Both the position numbers and the translations under genes were made by a program. This document shows positions 14,101 to 24,018 of a stretch of 64,000 bases of DNA, piece after piece (positions within the stretch are counted from its first letter, which is position 1; every line of letters starts with the position of its first letter). This DNA comes from Haemonchus contortus (Eukaryota > Nematoda > Chromadorea > Rhabditida > Trichostrongylidae). The notes under the pieces are model-generated. The model made no database searches and was not told the DNA's origin. It worked only from the letters and a program-made list of their open reading frames with translations. The stretch is from assembly GCA_000469685.2 (NCBI GenBank), contig LS997564.1:25850459-25914458 (forward strand), in the 5' to 3' direction.

Positions 14101-14601
14101 CTGTCTACTTGTTCTTGCATGGTGTTTTACTAGCAACTAGGGGATGGGGTTCAAGAGATTTCATCCAGGTCTACGTCTCCGATTCGTCGAATCACCGAAT
14201 TTGTGTCTTTGATGTCCAAGGAATGTTCCTGTTCTCATTCGGGACCGAAGGGTTCCATGGTGGACAGTTCAAATTCCCTCGTGGTGTTGCGGTGGATTCA
14301 CAGGTGGGTGGTTCTTGATATGTCTCACTTCTTCTACAAAGGGTTATCCTTTTCAGAGCAACATCCTGGTCGCGGACTCAGGGAACAATCGAATTCAGGT
14401 ACGAGACCCAGGTCAGCTGTTTACTTAGGAGTTAGCCCATGAGCTTGGTTTCAGGTGTTTTCATCAGATGGCGAATTCATTTGCACATTTGGAACGTGGG
14501 GTGGAGGTGCTGGTCAGCTGAAAGGCGTCGAAGCGCTTTGTGTATTTGACGGAGGCATCGTCGCCAGTGATCGAGAGAATCACCGTATTCAGATCTTCTA
14601 A
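1986..14601 (+). CDS. nhl-1: TRIM-NHL protein (RING, B-box, coiled coil, six NHL repeats), 14 exons
   Basis: Predicted E3 ubiquitin ligase or RNA-binding regulator of the TRIM-NHL family, closest by recall to nematode NHL-1. Exons: 1986-2176, 2640-2781, 2850-2935, 5031-5172, 5229-5344, 5420-5579, 5635-5718, 5873-5997, 12323-12569, 12629-13693, 13754-13879, 14169-14303, 14357-14398, 14455-14601. All junction phases agree and the sum is 2808 nt (935 aa plus TAA). A C3HC4 RING has ligands C56, C59, C71, H73, C76, C79, C93, C96. A B-box-like finger spans C146 to H173 (RCKVCDEKADCELC begins it). A coiled coil covers about 174-330. A Pro/Ser/Arg-rich linker, about 400-660, contains RYRRRQQLEEEAWNR. 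Six NHL repeats run from about 662 to 935, with recurring NHRVCVFD and NHRIQIF blade motifs. The start is the first ATG after in-frame TAG 1977-1979; M at 2028 is an alternative. The 5997/12323 junction is in phase, but an extra small exon in that 6.3 kb intron cannot be excluded. Confidence 0.93.
2936..5030 (+). other. nhl-1 intron 3 (2.1 kb)
   Basis: Donor gtgagt after the exon ending EEYIR; acceptor atcagttcag before the exon beginning YNLERC. A 147-codon open frame lies at 3295-3738 on the same strand, and an overlapping 127-codon frame lies on the opposite strand. Neither has a recognisable domain or splice context, so I treat the whole stretch as intron. Confidence 0.75.
6262..6430 (+). 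repeat. tRNA-derived SINE, degenerate
   Basis: ggtggaggtggggtggtggt head, gtaccagactcgtctgggag, and catcggctggccaccacaag. Inside nhl-1 intron 8. Confidence 0.5.
7781..8112. repeat. Imperfect direct repeat in nhl-1 intron 8
   Basis: Two blocks of about 85 bases roughly 240 apart (7781-7870 and 8018-8112) share gttggt-ggaaacca, cacattggttg(c/t)ccaggc and acaacctaccc. This is not the SINE or MITE family. Confidence 0.5.
11544..12030 (+). mobile_element. MITE of AAAGGCACAG family, in nhl-1 intron 8
   Basis: Left end ttcaaggtgcagttcacg, right end gaaattatcgtggactgtgcctttgaa: inverted termini shared with six other copies in the window. No coding capacity. Confidence 0.6.
12089..12138. repeat. 50-bp near-perfect palindrome
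   Basis: acagatcatcaaaaagctag on the left is mirrored by ctagctttttgatgatctgt on the right around a palindromic ctgatcag centre, with one mismatch. Lies 185 bases before nhl-1 exon 9. Confidence 0.8.
12629..13693 (+). other. nhl-1: nhl-1 exon 10: linker plus the first NHL repeats
   Basis: Largest exon, 355 codons, phase 0 at both ends; acceptor ccttgcag, donor gtaggg. The first two thirds are a low-complexity linker rich in Pro, Arg, Ser and Glu, with an acidic patch (SSEDSEAEEASRPRQR). The NHL propeller starts near 13319 (VIFGRKGAKEGELNWPRG). The frame stays open across a possible internal gtgagc at 13090, so I read it as one exon. Confidence 0.85.
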
Positions 14602-16042
14602 CCCTCAACTTGTCTTCACCGAAAACGAGTACTTCTTCTCTATGTGTGCATCTCTCAGCTTTAACTGTTGACAGTTGTTTCGAATCACCACAATGTTACT
14701 AAGGAATGAAGAATAAAGCTGCTGTTGCGTCGTTGGAATATGCCTTCTGTACAACTTTCTTGAATTTCCTTCACCATCACGTCATTCAAGTTCTTTTCTC
14801 TTATTGAAAACTATTGAACGTTGTATGTGTTTGGTTGAAGTCGTCGTTATGAACCCTTATTGAAGTTGTAATTTTGATTAATTACGAGAAGATTGTTGAC
14901 CGTTTAATAGACAAGATTTTCAATAAATATTATGAATTTCGCTTCAAAAAGTTTTCAAAAAATGTCCTACAGTTCCCCTTGATTTATGACTAAACATTCA
15001 TTTAGGAGCAATGCTTAGATGGACTTAAAAATCGAGGTTTACAACGGTTTAAAAAGAGAAGCTTAGGGGATGTGGTGTTTTCTCGGCGAGAAATGCCCTT
15101 ATATGTAGCACAAAACGTAACCAGTGAGTAGCACACAGTAACCACTTATCGGTAAGTAAGTGTGGTACCCATTCTATGTCAACTTGATTTCAAATAAATG
15201 CCTGGTAACGTCGTTAAGGAGCCACTGATTTGGCAGTGCTTCAGTTCAAGCTCTGCGGTCTCTCACAGTACGACCGTACTGGATCTCTGTTCGAACATGC
15301 TAGAGTGAACAATGCAGTGGCTATTATCTGAATCCTTACATATGAAATAATACCTTGTTCCGCAACTCCTTCTATAAGATGTTCTGACTTGTTCTCCAGC
15401 ACCTTTAGCAGTTATCACCTTTAGTTTCATTTCTACCTTCATCAAATCATCGCACCCATAGCATTTGACAGCTATAGCTCCTTTGGCCTTCCAGTTTTGA
15501 TTTGGGCACCTTCATAACCACAACGGAACATGCATCAAGACAGCTAAAGATTCTGACTAAAACCCTTTGCACGGGTCACTGTGCGAGTATCTTATGGCTA
15601 GTCTGATGTTTTTGACCTATCCAACAAGCTGAGCAAGATAGTTGCTAGTTCGATTCCTCTAGAATCAGAATTGAAAAGTTAAAAGAAGCTGTTCATCAAG
15701 TTTTATAGGATGAGAAAGATGTGCCACATATCAGGAAAGTGGCTCTCCAATTAGCGATATTCCTTGCAAACATCGGGAGGCAAGAAATTATCATAACTAT
15801 CTGATTTCCCACTACCCGCTTGCTCAGAAGCTTGAAGTGTTATTAGGCTCAAAGGCAGCGGTTGAAGGAGTAACGTGCGAGGGCGAAGCAAATTCGGGCT
15901 TAATGAGGCTGAGGCTTAATCCTGCGAAATTTTGGATACACAACACCACCGACTTGTACTTGCTGCATGCTATGCTGTAGGAGTGGTGTCACCGAGTACT
16001 TTTTGTTGGCCCACCTCTATCCCTTCAGCACGTAGCCATGAA
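14602..16042. other. nhl-1 3' flank, no gene recognised
   Basis: 3' UTR and two poly(A) signals, then A/T-rich sequence. The only frame is a 60-codon minus-strand one at 15263-15445, without motifs. Confidence 0.4.
14712..14717 (+). terminator. Polyadenylation signal AATAAA, nhl-1
   Basis: Canonical AATAAA about 110 bases after the nhl-1 stop codon. A second AATAAA lies at 14922-14927 and could be an alternative site. Confidence 0.6.
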
Positions 16043-16339
16043 GGATAAAAGGATAAAGTTTTTGGCGTTAATCAATCCCGTCTTAGGGATGTGCCCCCAC
16101 CCTCGACTTCCATTCAGAATCGTAGTGGCGTAATGAGTGCGTATGTGGCCTATACAATGACTTGCGGTGGCCAGCCGTTGTACAAGTCAGTGCTTTTATC
16201 CTCCGAGACGTGTCTGGTACCAATTCACCGGGGGGATGGAAGGCTTGGTTGGCCTGGGCGGGCATCGATCCGGGATTCGAACCCCTGTGCGTGTGATATA
16301 GTGCGCCATTTGCCACTACACCACCTCCGCCCCACGTAG
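16043..16339 (-). repeat. tRNA-derived SINE, full-length copy
   Basis: Best copy. On the minus strand it starts ggcggaggtggtgtagtggc (A-box-like), then ggttcgaatcccggatcgat (B box), a body with ggccaaccaagcc and gattctgaatggaagtcga, and an A/T-rich (ttatcc)n-like tail. Confidence 0.8.
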
Positions 16340-16924
16340 CCATATGCAATGATAATGACCATATTCCCTGATCCTCACGCTAACCATGGCAGGATCCTTA
16401 TTCAGCAGAACGAAACTGGTTACCATGTTTCACTGCTTTGGGCTAACCCTTGCTATCCGGCAACTTTCTGAGGCTTACCAATGTCTTCCGAATTTGCTCT
16501 CATCTGTGCTGAAGCACTGTTGATAACAGGGTCTTGCGGAATTCCTTCATATTCTGCTTGATTTTGACCCTTCCCGTTCAGCTCAGCTAGTTTTCAGGAG
16601 TAAATGCCTTTGTGAATACCAGAAACCTTGTTGTTTTTGATACTTTCTCCTTGGCGGTCTAGCAAAAGCTTGCTTTCACTGTGTAAATAAAGAAGGTGTA
16701 ATGTTGTTTTTGCAAAACATGCTGAAGGTCATTTTCTGGGAGGGCTATCAATCGTCTTGTTTGTTTTCCTGTTGAATAGTTTCACTAATGTAAGCATCAA
16801 TAATCTAATGTGAGCTAAGCCGGAGAAACCTAACGCTTCGTCTTCCCTAACCAATCTTATCCACCAGGCCAGTACTGATTAAAGAATTGAAAATGCCTGA
16901 GAGGCAGTTGTAGAATCATCAGCG

Positions 16925-17604
16925 TTGAAGGCACCGTTCACGATAATTTTGGGCAATCCAGATTATGATGAAAAATGGAAGACAAGATCGAAACTAGTGC
17001 GACTGAGGTGAAGAAACTGCGTGCATCGGTGTTTCCAAAGTGAAAAAAAGGCTTCGAAAAACCGTTAAAAAGGGGGCTGGACGAGAATGAAACAAGAAAA
17101 ATGAAGAAGGTGGGGCGCCCGGACGAGCTAAACAGTGCGTTTCACTGCGCGCGTGTGGGTCCTGGTGCGAATAACAGACAATGGTAAGCCAAAATTCATT
17201 CACTTACAGGCATAAATAAACACAAAAAAAATTCTGGTAATAGCAAAAGTAGCTCACCTTTTTCAGCCTTTAGGAGAAGGAAATTAAATAAGGGATCGCG
17301 GCAGCAAAAAAGAAAAACAGAGGAAAAAAGAATGGAAGAAAAACGTTGTCTCATCACTCGGCGATTAGCTGATTGTGCGTGGGTCCTAGAACGAATAATA
17401 GCAATCTGTATTGTCTCGACACTCGTCTAACGTGACACCGATCGAGAGGCGGGAACGCGAACTACGGCAACAACGGGGCTTCCACTATGCCCTAAGCGCC
17501 GAGATTGTGGAAGCGAGAGGGTCCCTTCGACACCCCATGGGGGGCGCTGAGTACTCCTAAAGAAAAAACTCAGTAACCTTCTTATCGTGAACGGTGCCTT
17601 TAAG
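16925..17604. mobile_element. MITE of AAAGGCACAG family, diverged interior
   Basis: Ends ttgaaggcaccgttcacgat and atcgtgaacggtgcctttaa form a near-perfect inverted repeat. The interior differs from the 38693-type copies and has two partly similar blocks (gtgtgggtcctggtgcgaat and gtgcgtgggtcctagaacga). Confidence 0.6.
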
Positions 17605-17847
17605 CCAAAATAGGGCAAGAGCGACACCGAAAAGCACTGCAAGGCATAGGACGTGTAGAGTCCAGTCTATCCAAATTTCGAAGCAAATAAGCAGCTTCCC
17701 GGAAAAATGTCATCCCGATCTCACCAAACCTTAGAAAACGTTCGATAGGGTCGGTTCGAGAAAGGATGGCTATCAAACCGTCCTTCACGGACAACGCCTT
17801 TGTTAGAACTAACAGTAAATTGTCGTAAGAAGGCCACTCACTAATTC

Positions 17848-17854
17848 TTTTCAG
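17848..17854 (+). promoter_or_regulatory. Putative spliced-leader acceptor
   Basis: tttcag five bases before the ATG at 17860, the same arrangement as at doxa-1. Confidence 0.4.
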
Positions 17855-18182
17855 TCTACATGTCAGTTATCACAGTCGAAGAATCGCCGGCAGAGTTTGC
17901 TGACCGAGTAGTCAAGGTCAGTTGACTAAAATGTAAAAAATAGACATTGTCGTAGTGTTTATTGTTGTAGTGTTTCGATCCTCCATTTTACGCTGGCATC
18001 TTCCACCAGGAGATGGCGTCCATTTCTAACTTCCCTTACCGGAGCGGATACAATTCCTTTGCAATCGAGTTTTTGAATGGATTCTGTACCAAGAGTGTAA
18101 TGAGAACTGTAGACGCTCTTTTGGAGAGGATCTCTATGGGTCGAGAAGCACCAACGCTGTCGACTCGTCAAAACTCTTATAG
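17855..18182 (+). CDS. Unrecognised gene, 5' two exons
   Basis: Two exons with good splice sites and agreeing phase. Exon 1, 17855-17916, follows ttcttttcag; its ATG is at 17860, only five bases in, and it reads MSVITVEESPAEFADRVVK before gtcagt. Exon 2, 18010-18182, follows cttccaccag and reads on for 57 codons, starting EMASISNFPYRSGYNSFAIE, and ends in ser/thr-rich sequence (APTLSTRQNSY) with AG left over before gtcagc. No signal peptide or membrane segment is visible. I do not recognise the family. A possible third exon is 21273-21298 (strong ttttcatttcag acceptor, gtaagc donor, in phase, RLSSDSGE). Later exons were not found, so the gene is partial here, or possibly a fragment. Confidence 0.5.
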
Positions 18183-18908
18183 GTCAGCATGCGCAGGATG
18201 ACCTCAGGTAGCCTAGTCAGGACCATTCGTCTTTCATAGGCAGATTCCTTTCGTTCCTTCCCACTCCCTTGGGTTGCTGTTCGTTCTGTTGAGTCGTGCT
18301 TGTTCTGGGGTAAAGTAGCGGTACTTTGGGTCAAATGCAGTGCTGCACGGATTCCAAAAGTGAAGGGGCAGTGCTAGTGAAAAGATTCGATACATCAGGG
18401 CTACTTCAACTGTACTCATCCCAGTCATGCCCTTTCTATACAATTTTTCCGCGATCGCTCCCTTACTTATAAGGTACAAAATTCAGAAGGAAGGACGTAG
18501 TCATTTTTAATATAACGTTGTGTGAAAAAGCCGGGAAGAGGCTCACAAAATTCAGATAACACATGGAGTTCATAGTTAAGCTCATCCAACCCTTCCCCAC
18601 CCCTCTGTGTATCACTCACTCAAGTTCCACTGTCTGTTATACAGTAGTCGCTTATAGAAAGCGCTCATTGTGAGGTTCGAAAGGAAGCAGTGAATCAGAG
18701 AGCCCGTTGCTCAAGAAGGGCTAACCCAAAATATGGTAAGTGATCAGCAAAGAGAAGCGTCAGGAGAGGAATTTCTGCGGCGTAACCACGAGCTTCAAGC
18801 ATGGCTTTTTGCCTGGCCCATTGAGCAGTTTTAAGTGTGTTACTTGACGAATCCGTAATTCGGCCCGTAAGCCGAAAGTAATAGTGAAGAATTCTTCGCG
18901 AAATCGTT
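18183..18908. other. Probable intron or intergenic DNA after 17855-18182
   Basis: Follows the gtcagc donor. An 81-codon minus-strand frame at 18234-18479 has no recognised content and no splice support. Confidence 0.3.
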
Positions 18909-18911
18909 TAC

Positions 18912-18965
<54 letters not shown>

Positions 18966-18966
18966 T

Positions 18967-19037
<71 letters not shown>

Positions 19038-19091
19038 TATTATTATTACTATTATTATTATTATTATTATTACTATTATTATTATTATTAT
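18909..19091. repeat. (ATT)n microsatellite, about 180 bp
   Basis: Nearly pure ATT trinucleotide tract with a few single-base changes. The poly-Asn and poly-Leu frames across it are artefacts of the repeat. Confidence 0.95.
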
Positions 19092-19238
19092 GCATTATTT
19101 GAGTTGTATCAGAAGCCGTGTACGGGCACTTATCGAAGCTTGCAAATCACGGAAAAGGTGATTCCTCCAATTCCAGGAAATTCCGTCGCCGTAAGCAAAA
19201 TGAGCTGAAGGGCATATCAAGGCATGACCGTTTAGTTA

Positions 19239-19434
19239 CAGTGAGAGGAATAATTACAGTTTGAGTAGTGATAATCTCCTCAAATAGTACTTATATGAAT
19301 ACTGTAATTATTCCTCTCACAATGAAAACCCTACTCTCGAAAGAAAAATATTAAAAAAAAAAAACAGTGAGAGGAATAATTACAGTATTCATATAAGTAC
19401 TATTTGAGGAGATTATCACAACTCAAACTGTAAA
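19239..19434. repeat. Nested long inverted repeat
   Basis: cagtgagaggaataattaca starts a block of about 82 bases that is itself bounded by an inverted 20-mer. About 45 bases later (19365-19434) nearly the whole block returns reversed (arms of roughly 68 bases, one mismatch seen). It looks like a fold-back element, and sits 150 bases from the (ATT)n tract. Confidence 0.8.
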
Positions 19435-20123
19435 TAAAGGCAAGGGAGTTTCACGAGGTAGAATACGTGGCAGAATCAGAAAAGACAACTTTCACGCAAT
19501 GGGCGTGCCCCTTGGTATTGTATGAGGTCTCACCCGAGGTCTTTAATTATGAATTAGGTAATCAAATTAAGAAATGTAAAGTGTTAATTAGCTGCGCTGG
19601 GTGCTTGAGCACGACATGCGATTACCTTTCATAGAATCGAATTGATGGGTCACAATGGAATGACACAAATAACCCTATTGTCGAAAGAAAATTACTGAAT
19701 AATTAGAAGAAGAACTTTCTCCCAGGTCCATGGTCATTGAACTACTAAAAACTCGTTGCCGGATCGGTGAGAATAAAATTCTGGTAATCTTGTTTCTTCT
19801 GGGATGGCAAATAGGGCAAAGTGGCCCTTAATTACTGACCATCGAGTTTTCAAGAGCATTAATTCACATGTGGCTCAAGATCCATCATAATACCTCCATG
19901 TATGATTGCTCCAGTTGTTCACAAAAATTCACTGCCTCGATTTCCGTGAGAAAAACGTAGTAGAACACTTTTACTTCATTCTAACCGTCCCCTTTCGTTC
20001 AACCTCATTCTAGTGATGCTCGTGTGTTGTCCACAATTCTTCCCTCTTATCTGCTTTATTGCAAGAGACCACAACTGGACGTCAGGATGCTTAATTGGTG
20101 CAAGACTAATCTGGATGTACAAA
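19435..20123. other. No gene recognised
   Basis: A short block near 19645-19700 (tcacaatggaatgacac... ctattgtcgaaagaaaa) resembles the spacer of the adjacent inverted repeat, so it is probably another decayed copy. Confidence 0.3.
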
Positions 20124-20417
20124 AACGCAGCCTCGTGGGAGACGGGCAGTAAAATTGGTTTCGTGTAATCGATTTGCCGCACGCGGCTGTCGCGGACCAT
20201 TCGCTTCGCCGCTATTACAGCTCTAGTGCTCTTCATGCAGCTCAATCGATATGAGATCATTATTTGAGGCATGATTCTAGTATTAGTTCCTTTGTTCCTG
20301 TATTCCTTACCTGCTACTGCATTCTGCTACACTCCCTCGCGCGCGGCATCCTCTCGCCGCGACGCGACAACTTCGATCCTACTGCACCACATCCCAGGGT
20401 CGTACATCAGCTCATAA
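20124..20417 (+). repeat. Leader/signal-peptide unit, copy A (frameshifted)
   Basis: GC-rich leader (ggaccattcgcttcgccg at about 20195) followed by an ATG at 20271 and a 48-codon frame starting MILVLVPLFLYSLPATAFC, then YTPSRAASSRR. Relative to copy B there is one extra base in the RR codon region, after which the frame runs to a stop at 20415. Orientation is +; copies B and C are on the minus strand. A SINE 3' fragment follows at 20430. Confidence 0.6.
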
Positions 20418-20429
20418 GTCGTTGGCAAG

Positions 20430-20540
20430 TCATTGCTCAGTCCACATACACATACAGAACGTTTTCGCGATTCTGAATGGATGCCAAATGGTGGAAGACA
20501 TCCCAAGACGGGACTGATTAATGTTAAAGACTTAATTCTC
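20430..20540 (+). repeat. SINE 3' fragment
   Basis: Tail portion only: ccacatacacatacagaacg, gattctgaatggatgccaaa, aagacgggactgattaatgt, matching the 3' half of the family. Confidence 0.55.
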
Positions 20541-22533
20541 TGGTGGGAAGTATACACATCCAATTTCCCTCAGAGGATGGTAGTTCAGGTGTGACTCGAA
20601 GAAGAAGAAGTGCTACCTTGTGGGCTCTGTCATCTGAGTCTAGCAGTTACGCACTCTTACGGAAAATGTGAACCTGAGAGAAGTCATAACCAGAAAGAGG
20701 AAAGTTGGTAGGTTTTGTTCGTCTTCCTTTCTAACAAATGGGGAGAAAGGAATTTCACGCGGTGTTGTTTACCTGTTGATCGTTAAATAATGACTAGCAT
20801 AATACCAACCAATAAAAATTGATCAAAAAATAAATCCCGTTTCCCTTCACTCGGCTTTCCTTGTTTGAATCGGCTTCAACTATAGTATTGTCAGAGCCTC
20901 TTGCTCCATCTGTCAGGAATCTACTGCACGTCATGGAGAAGTAGTAGAAAGTGAAGGAAAGGAACATCCCGGAACGGGGTTGGTGGTGGGTATGGGTTCA
21001 TTCACCCACAACCGGATGGACGCGGTAAAATTCGTGGCGATTCAAACGGCTTTAGCGCCTATCATTGTAGCCCAAAATTTAAGTAGAGGTGATTAGCGCA
21101 TCTGACCATACTAGTGTGCTCTACTTCAAGTTGTCCCAATGATAGGTGCCAAGGTCGTCCTGAACGCCACGAATCTCGCCGCGCCATTTGCCACCTCCAT
21201 CCAGTTCTGGATGAATGTCTGTCCCCCGTTGAAGGCATGTCTCAAACAGCTTTTACCGTATTTTCATTTCAGTAGATTGAGTAGTGACAGTGGTGAAAGT
21301 AAGCGGTCCATCCTTTTACTTATATTCACCTGTGTCGCTCACTTCACACCTCTGAAAGGCTCTTAAAGGCGAGGACGATATTAATGAGACCTTGGTATGG
21401 TTGATAACAAAAATAACGATAAGCCATGGATAGCTGCAGCGAGTGGATCTGCTCAGTACATACCTATACTAATGCTTCCAGAACCCGATAGGGGAATCCT
21501 ATGTGTGGCGCTCTGAAAGTCTTGCTTAGTGGAAGTTATTACTTGAAGAACGCAGCTTTTAAGAGTGGCAGGGGAAAGGGGCGGCTGTTTCTAGCTTTTT
21601 CCCAGACTCCAACTAGCCGACTTTTCATGGCTTTAAGAGCGACCACAGCAACTTCTGATAGTTGCTCTTTCTGATAAATTGCTCAGGGCTCCCTACTTCT
21701 CCTCGCAGATTTTTCGTTTAATCTCCAGAGAGGACATTAATTCAGAGAGAGGACGCTACAAAACCCAAACAGTATCATTGCCAACCACTAGGCCGAGTTC
21801 CAGTTATTATTATATCACATCATCTCTAAGTCTAGACTGGGTTCGGCGATGGATGCCATGCGTCATCGTTTGTCATCGGATCACGCAGCAATCGGATCAC
21901 CCTCCGGTTACGACAGCCACCTGCAAACGTTTTAGAACCTTTCATCTTTGAACCCTCGTCTCAGCGTGACGCCAAGCTTTTAACGCGGGATTGGAAATCC
22001 AGTTTCGGCAAGATGGCGTCATATGGCATCCTGATCCTTTCAGCTGTGATTACGAGCTCATATTCAAGATCTCCGAAGCCCAATATGAGATATAGTTAAC
22101 AGGGACTATATTTCGAGGACGCTAACTCCGCTATAAAAGGCTGCTGAGCTGCACATAATTGAGAAATTAGTTCAGAACTGGTGTTAAAACATTCTAGTTG
22201 GCTATCTGGTTGCAACCCTAGGATTTCTATTAGGTATCTTCTGCCTCTACGGTACTTCATAAAATGATCTGAAGCTTCAAGAAACGTTGAAACGCAGTCG
22301 ATCCACCAATGAATTCCTGAAAAGAGGGCTCAATATTTAGTGTTTGTTGGGTTTTCAAAGAGAAAAGTATGGGTGGGTAGAGAATGCGTTGACCCTAGGC
22401 GATAAAAAGTTATGGTTATGAGTAGGAGCTAAAAATTTGCTAGTTATAAAACCTGGGCGATTTTAACATATTGATATTATTAGTCCCATTAAGTGCTTTG
22501 AGGGGTGAGGTGACCGAGGTGTTAAATGGCTAG
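20541..22533. other. No gene recognised except possible exon 21273-21298
   Basis: The strong acceptor ttttcatttcag at 21272 and donor gtaagc at 21299 bound a 26-base piece in phase with 17855-18182. A 90-codon frame at 21679-21951 has no motifs. A second acceptor-like cctttcag lies near 22040. Confidence 0.3.
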
Positions 22534-22757
22534 GTTCGTCGCGTCGCGGCGAAAGGAATACCGCGCGCGAAGGAATGTCGCAGAAAGTAGCACCAGCTAA
22601 GAAATACAGGATTAAAAGAACTAACAGTAGAATCACACCCAAAAAAATGATCGCATATTGATTGAGAGAATGCTAGAGCTGTAATAACGGCGAAGCGAAT
22701 GGTCCGCGGCGAATCGATTACCCCAAACCGATACTACTGCCCGTCTCTCCCATGGCT
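22534..22757 (-). repeat. Leader/signal-peptide unit, copy C (start lost)
   Basis: Same leader as copies A and B (tgggagacgggcagta..., then ggaccattcgcttcgccg). The expected ATG is GTG at 22636-22634, but the following frame keeps the hydrophobic pattern ILLLVLLILYFLAGATFC and then DIPSRA. It is probably decayed. Confidence 0.55.
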
Positions 22758-24018
22758 AGAGGTGCACGACTGCACAGATGGTGTGGGATCGAACCATGGA
22801 TTGGCTTTCTAACAAGCCAAGCAAGCTTTCCGTCGCTCAGGTATCGGCTTTGGTCAATACTCGGGTGAGCAGTCAGCCTAAAAACGGAACTGACAAACGC
22901 CAAAGGCGACAACTTTTTGATTGCAAAGTGCTTCTTTGTGTTATTTTCCTGTTGTTTACAGATTTTCCCTTCGCTGTTGTTCTGTAAAGTCGGCAAGAAT
23001 GTAGAGAAAAGCCTTCATTTGAAACATAAGTCAAATTGCATTAAAGAATCATTCAGGGAATGCTAATAGATCCGTTTGTTCTTCAGGAGCTCCAGGAAGC
23101 CTTAGGCTGTTCGAGAATATCTTTAAAAAGAACACGGATCTCCATAGCACTCCAAACTGGGCACCCGTCTGACATCTAGTCAATCTAGAAAGTAAGGAAA
23201 GTTGTTTAGAGACGAGAGATTGATGAGGAGAAGTGAAGAGGAAGGAAGGATGGAAGTTCATTGACGACCGACATATCCTAACTTGGGAGAAAGACTGAAA
23301 AGCGTGGAACAACCCAAGTAATCTCAGCAGTATCGACGAAAAAACTCTGCCTACAAGTCATCAGATGCTAAAAAATTTCTGTGACAAACTACGCTGAGCA
23401 TAAACACGACGTAAACATGATATTTACAATTGAAACCCGAAAAGCAATCATGAAGAAATAAGCAACAACAAAAGCGAAAAGCTCATTTGAACACCACAAA
23501 ACACACAGGGACTAAGTGGTTGGACAGTGAAGAAAGAGCGACATGGCATTAGGTCAATTTGTATGGCTAATATGGGAACACGTGTAGTAAGTGACTTCCA
23601 CCGAGGATGGCAAGTGACTAGAATCCTGAACAGATAGGGAGCCCGATGACGCAACAAGGAATCGCTGCGTCACCGGCTTCAGAAGTGCTCAACGGTGACC
23701 GCAACGTCGACTTCTCGATGGGAGCGACGTGGGCGACTATCATCGTTTATAGTTAGATTCGACGCCGACCGCTGCAGCTCACCGTGGACAGACTCGAAAG
23801 AGGATTGGCTCCTGAACAAGGGATGTTAGAGAGAAGTAGAAATGGTACTTCTACAGAGGTTTAAATAAGGATTCCATGAGTAACTACCTCATCGACCCAG
23901 TATAACTGGTTCTCGATTGGAATCCACTTGAAGCGGTCTTTTTTTCACTGGTTACAGAGCTTGGAGCCGAATTTTTCGTACGACGCATCACCTGCAAATG
24001 ACCCTTAAGAGCTGTAAC
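22758..24018. other. doxa-1 3' flank, no gene recognised
   Basis: Minus-strand frames at 23049-23312 and 23448-23657 follow possible acceptors (CGCTTTTCAG near 23293) and could hold an alternative 3' exon of doxa-1, but no family resemblance supports this. Confidence 0.3.

Noticed and set aside
16270..16339. tRNA gene (A and B boxes present)
   Set aside because: Belongs to the SINE head; no complete cloverleaf or acceptor stem, and the same unit recurs more than ten times with a long body.
18884..19102. Poly-Leu (+) and poly-Asn (-) reading frames
   Set aside because: Direct products of the (ATT)n microsatellite; no start context or flanking coding sequence.
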